This document shows, piece after piece, positions 62,265 through 64,000 of a DNA stretch of 64,000 nucleotides. Numbering within the stretch: position 1 is the stretch's first letter; the number at the start of each line of letters is the position of its first letter. This DNA comes from Bacteroides sp. GTDB taxonomy: Bacteria > Bacteroidota > Bacteroidia > Bacteroidales > UBA7960. The position numbers were made by a program, and so were the translations under genes. The notes beneath the pieces are model-generated. The model saw only the letters and a program-made list of their open reading frames with translations, was not told where the DNA came from and searched no databases. The stretch covers positions 122,552 through 186,551 of the forward strand of contig JAZBOS010000052.1 in the NCBI GenBank assembly GCA_036351255.1, in the 5' to 3' direction.

Positions 62265-63206
62265 ATGAAAAAAAGAATTCTGGTAACCGGTGGAGCAGGC
62301 TTTGTAGGTTCACACCTCTGCGAAGCTTTGCTGCTTAGAGGTCACGAAGTATTTTGTCTCGATAATTTTTTCACCGGGCAGAAAGAGAATATTCTGCACC
62401 TGCTCAACGACCCTTATTTCGAGCTCATCAGGCACGACATTACCATGCCTTTCTTTATCGAAGCCGACGAGATCTATAACCTGGCTTGTCCTGCATCGCC
62501 CATCCACTATCAGTATAATGGCATCAAAACCATCAAGACCTCGGTGATGGGCGCCATCAATATGCTGGGACTGGCCAAGCGCCTCAATGCCAGGGTGCTT
62601 CAGGCCTCTACCAGCGAGGTATATGGCGATCCCGAAGTGCACCCCCAGACCGAAAGTTACTGGGGCAATGTGAATCCCATCGGCCCCAGGGCTTGCTACG
62701 ACGAAGGCAAGCGCTGTGCTGAATCCTTGTTTGTCAATTATCACCGCCAGAATCACGTGAAGATCAAGATCGCAAGGATATTCAACACTTATGGCCCGCG
62801 GATGCATCCCAACGACGGGCGTGTGGTTTCCAACTTTATCGTCCAGGCCCTGCGCGGCGAGGATATCACCATTTTTGGGGATGGCACCCAGACCCGCAGC
62901 TTTTGTTATGTTGAAGATATGGTGAAGGCCCTCATCGGTCTGATGGAGACGCCTGATGAAGTGACCGGACCCATGAACCTAGGGAATCCAGGTGAGTTCA
63001 CAATGCTTCAACTGGCCGAAATGGTGCTGAAACTTACCGGCTCCAAATCTTCCATTACACATATGCCCCTGCCCCAGGACGACCCCATGCAGCGACAGCC
63101 CGACATCACCTATGCACGAAAAACCATCGGCTGGGAACCCTATACCCAACTGGAGGAAGGCCTTGCACATACCATCCGTTACTTTAAATCGATTCTAAAC
63201 CTTTAA
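62265..63206 (+). CDS. UDP-glucuronate decarboxylase-like SDR enzyme
   Basis: 313 residues from [22 protein letters not shown]; the longer frame opening at 62178 is rejected because it includes the promoter. Extended SDR fold with [11 protein letters not shown] site, catalytic Ser/Thr in STSEVYGD, and a Tyr-x3-Lys in [10 protein letters not shown]. The [14 protein letters not shown] block is typical of UDP-xylose synthase (UXS), which converts UDP-glucuronate to UDP-xylose for glycan synthesis. Followed after 9 bp by rfbD. Confidence 0.9.
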   Translation: MKKRILVTGGAGFVGSHLCEALLLRGHEVFCLDNFFTGQKENILHLLNDPYFELIRHDITMPFFIEADEIYNLACPASPIHYQYNGIKTIKTSVMGAINMLGLAKRLNARVLQASTSEVYGDPEVHPQTESYWGNVNPIGPRACYDEGKRCAESLFVNYHRQNHVKIKIARIFNTYGPRMHPNDGRVVSNFIVQALRGEDITIFGDGTQTRSFCYVEDMVKALIGLMETPDEVTGPMNLGNPGEFTMLQLAEMVLKLTGSKSSITHMPLPQDDPMQRQPDITYARKTIGWEPYTQLEEGLAHTIRYFKSILNL

Positions 63207-63215
63207 GCAATCACC

Positions 63216-64000
63216 ATGAATATCCTCATAACAGGCAGTAACGGCCAGCTTGGCAGTGAGTTCAGGGAACTGGCCCCCAGTAGCCCGCAGCATCAGTTTT
63301 TCTTCACCGATGTGGAGGAATTGGATGTAACGAATCCAGATAAGGTATATAAGTATATGAAGGCCAACAAGATTGAATGTGTGGTAAACTGCGTGGGCTA
63401 TACCCAGGTGGATAAAGCTGAAGATGACAGGCCTCAGGCTACCCTCCTGAATGCAACGGCTACCAAATACCTGGCAGAGGCTTCCAGCAGGGTAGGAGCC
63501 ATGCTCGTCCATATCTCCACCGACTATGTCTTTGAAGGCAAGAACTTTAAACCCTATACCGAAAATGATACCGCCAACCCCAAGTCGATTTACGGAAAAT
63601 CCAAACTGGATGGCGAGATCGAAGTGATGTTCAATGCCAAACGGGCCATCATCATCCGGACCTCCTGGCTTTATTCGGCATCCGGGCATAACTTTGTTAA
63701 GACCATTCTTGAAAAAGCTAAAACTGAGAAAGAATTGAAGGTGATCTTTGATCAGATAGGCACGCCCACCTATGCCCGCGACCTCGCTAAGGTTATCCTT
63801 GAGATCATCCCCAAGGTCCCGTCAAAGGTTAGGGGCGAGATCTATAACTTCAGCAATGAAGGCGTAGCCAGCTGGTATGATTTCGCCAAAGCCATCATTG
63901 AAATCAAAGGGCTTGATTGCAAGGTCATACCTGTGCTCACCAAGGATTTCCCCCAAAATGCCCAGCGTCCCCAGTACAGTGTTCTGAACAAAAGCCGTAT
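63216..64000 (+). CDS. rfbD: dTDP-4-dehydrorhamnose reductase (3' end outside window)
   Basis: 261 codons are present and the frame is still open at the window edge. Last enzyme of dTDP-L-rhamnose synthesis. Signatures: GSNGQLGSEF NADPH site, STDYVFEG, YGKSKLDGE (Tyr-x3-Lys) and RTSWLYS. It starts 9 bp after the decarboxylase gene. rfbC of the same pathway is 51 kb to the left; rfbA and rfbB are not in the window. Confidence 0.95.
   Translation, partial: MNILITGSNGQLGSEFRELAPSSPQHQFFFTDVEELDVTNPDKVYKYMKANKIECVVNCVGYTQVDKAEDDRPQATLLNATATKYLAEASSRVGAMLVHISTDYVFEGKNFKPYTENDTANPKSIYGKSKLDGEIEVMFNAKRAIIIRTSWLYSASGHNFVKTILEKAKTEKELKVIFDQIGTPTYARDLAKVILEIIPKVPSKVRGEIYNFSNEGVASWYDFAKAIIEIKGLDCKVIPVLTKDFPQNAQRPQYSVLNKSR

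Overview
The window is chromosomal DNA from a member of the Bacteroidota, most likely Bacteroidales/Marinilabiliales-like. Three things support this. Many starts are preceded by the Bacteroidota sigma-factor -7 element TAnnTTTG, twice with a correctly spaced -33 TTG. The gene content is typical of the phylum: alternative complex III, group-II GGGP synthase, Wza/Wzc with Bacteroidota architecture, a TonB receptor of the beta-barrel family, and AddB-type nuclease. Shine-Dalgarno sequences are scarce. Both window ends cut genes: alaS at the left and rfbD at the right.

Layout. 1-7.1 kb: the 3' part of alaS, then on the minus strand an AddB-like nuclease, a MurU-like nucleotidyltransferase, a 40-residue Cys-rich protein and an AmgK-like kinase fused to a RapZ C-terminal domain (probable cell-wall sugar recycling), then a rubrerythrin-type ferritin-like protein. 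7.2-10.8 kb: an RluA-family pseudouridine synthase and a large secreted HExxH/propeller/barrel protein. 10.8-18.9 kb (minus): an exopolysaccharide locus with asnB, a GT4 glycosyltransferase, wza, wzc, rfbC and a WecA/TagO-like initiating transferase. 19-21.9 kb (minus): lpdA, GGGP synthase and a phosphopantetheinyl transferase. 22-29.4 kb: ahcY, a Rieske-like lipoprotein, small envelope proteins, greA, a HIT protein, ruvC, a flippase-like protein and a GT2. 29.4-33.6 kb (minus): an OmpA-family protein with a Glu-rich duplicated linker, an outer-membrane-like protein and a membrane-anchored HMA copper-type domain. 33.8-34.3 kb: a decayed cupredoxin gene.

34.6-47.8 kb (minus) is one respiratory unit: actABCDEF (alternative complex III), sco, coxA, coxC, coxD, coxB (caa3 type, A2-class subunit I) and ctaB. 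It encodes quinol oxidation, electron transfer and oxygen reduction together with haem-A and CuA assembly. 48.3-52 kb holds two signalling genes with related receiver domains (receiver-cyclase and hybrid histidine kinase). 52.5-57.7 kb: pgk, a transaminase/omega-amidase pair and parE. 57.8-64 kb: a candidate small RNA or leader, a TonB-type outer-membrane protein, a conserved protein of unknown function, a UDP-glucuronate decarboxylase-like enzyme and rfbD.

The strongest unexplained signal is a dispersed family of three palindromic elements (near 23.6, 34.45 and 52.25 kb). They share the core TTAnnCGGTTTAAACCG and are built from 11-bp units repeated in phase on both arms. Each lies in a gap between convergent genes, and the three convergent gaps longer than 100 bp in this window each hold exactly one. 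No tRNA, rRNA, CRISPR array, prophage or insertion sequence was recognised.
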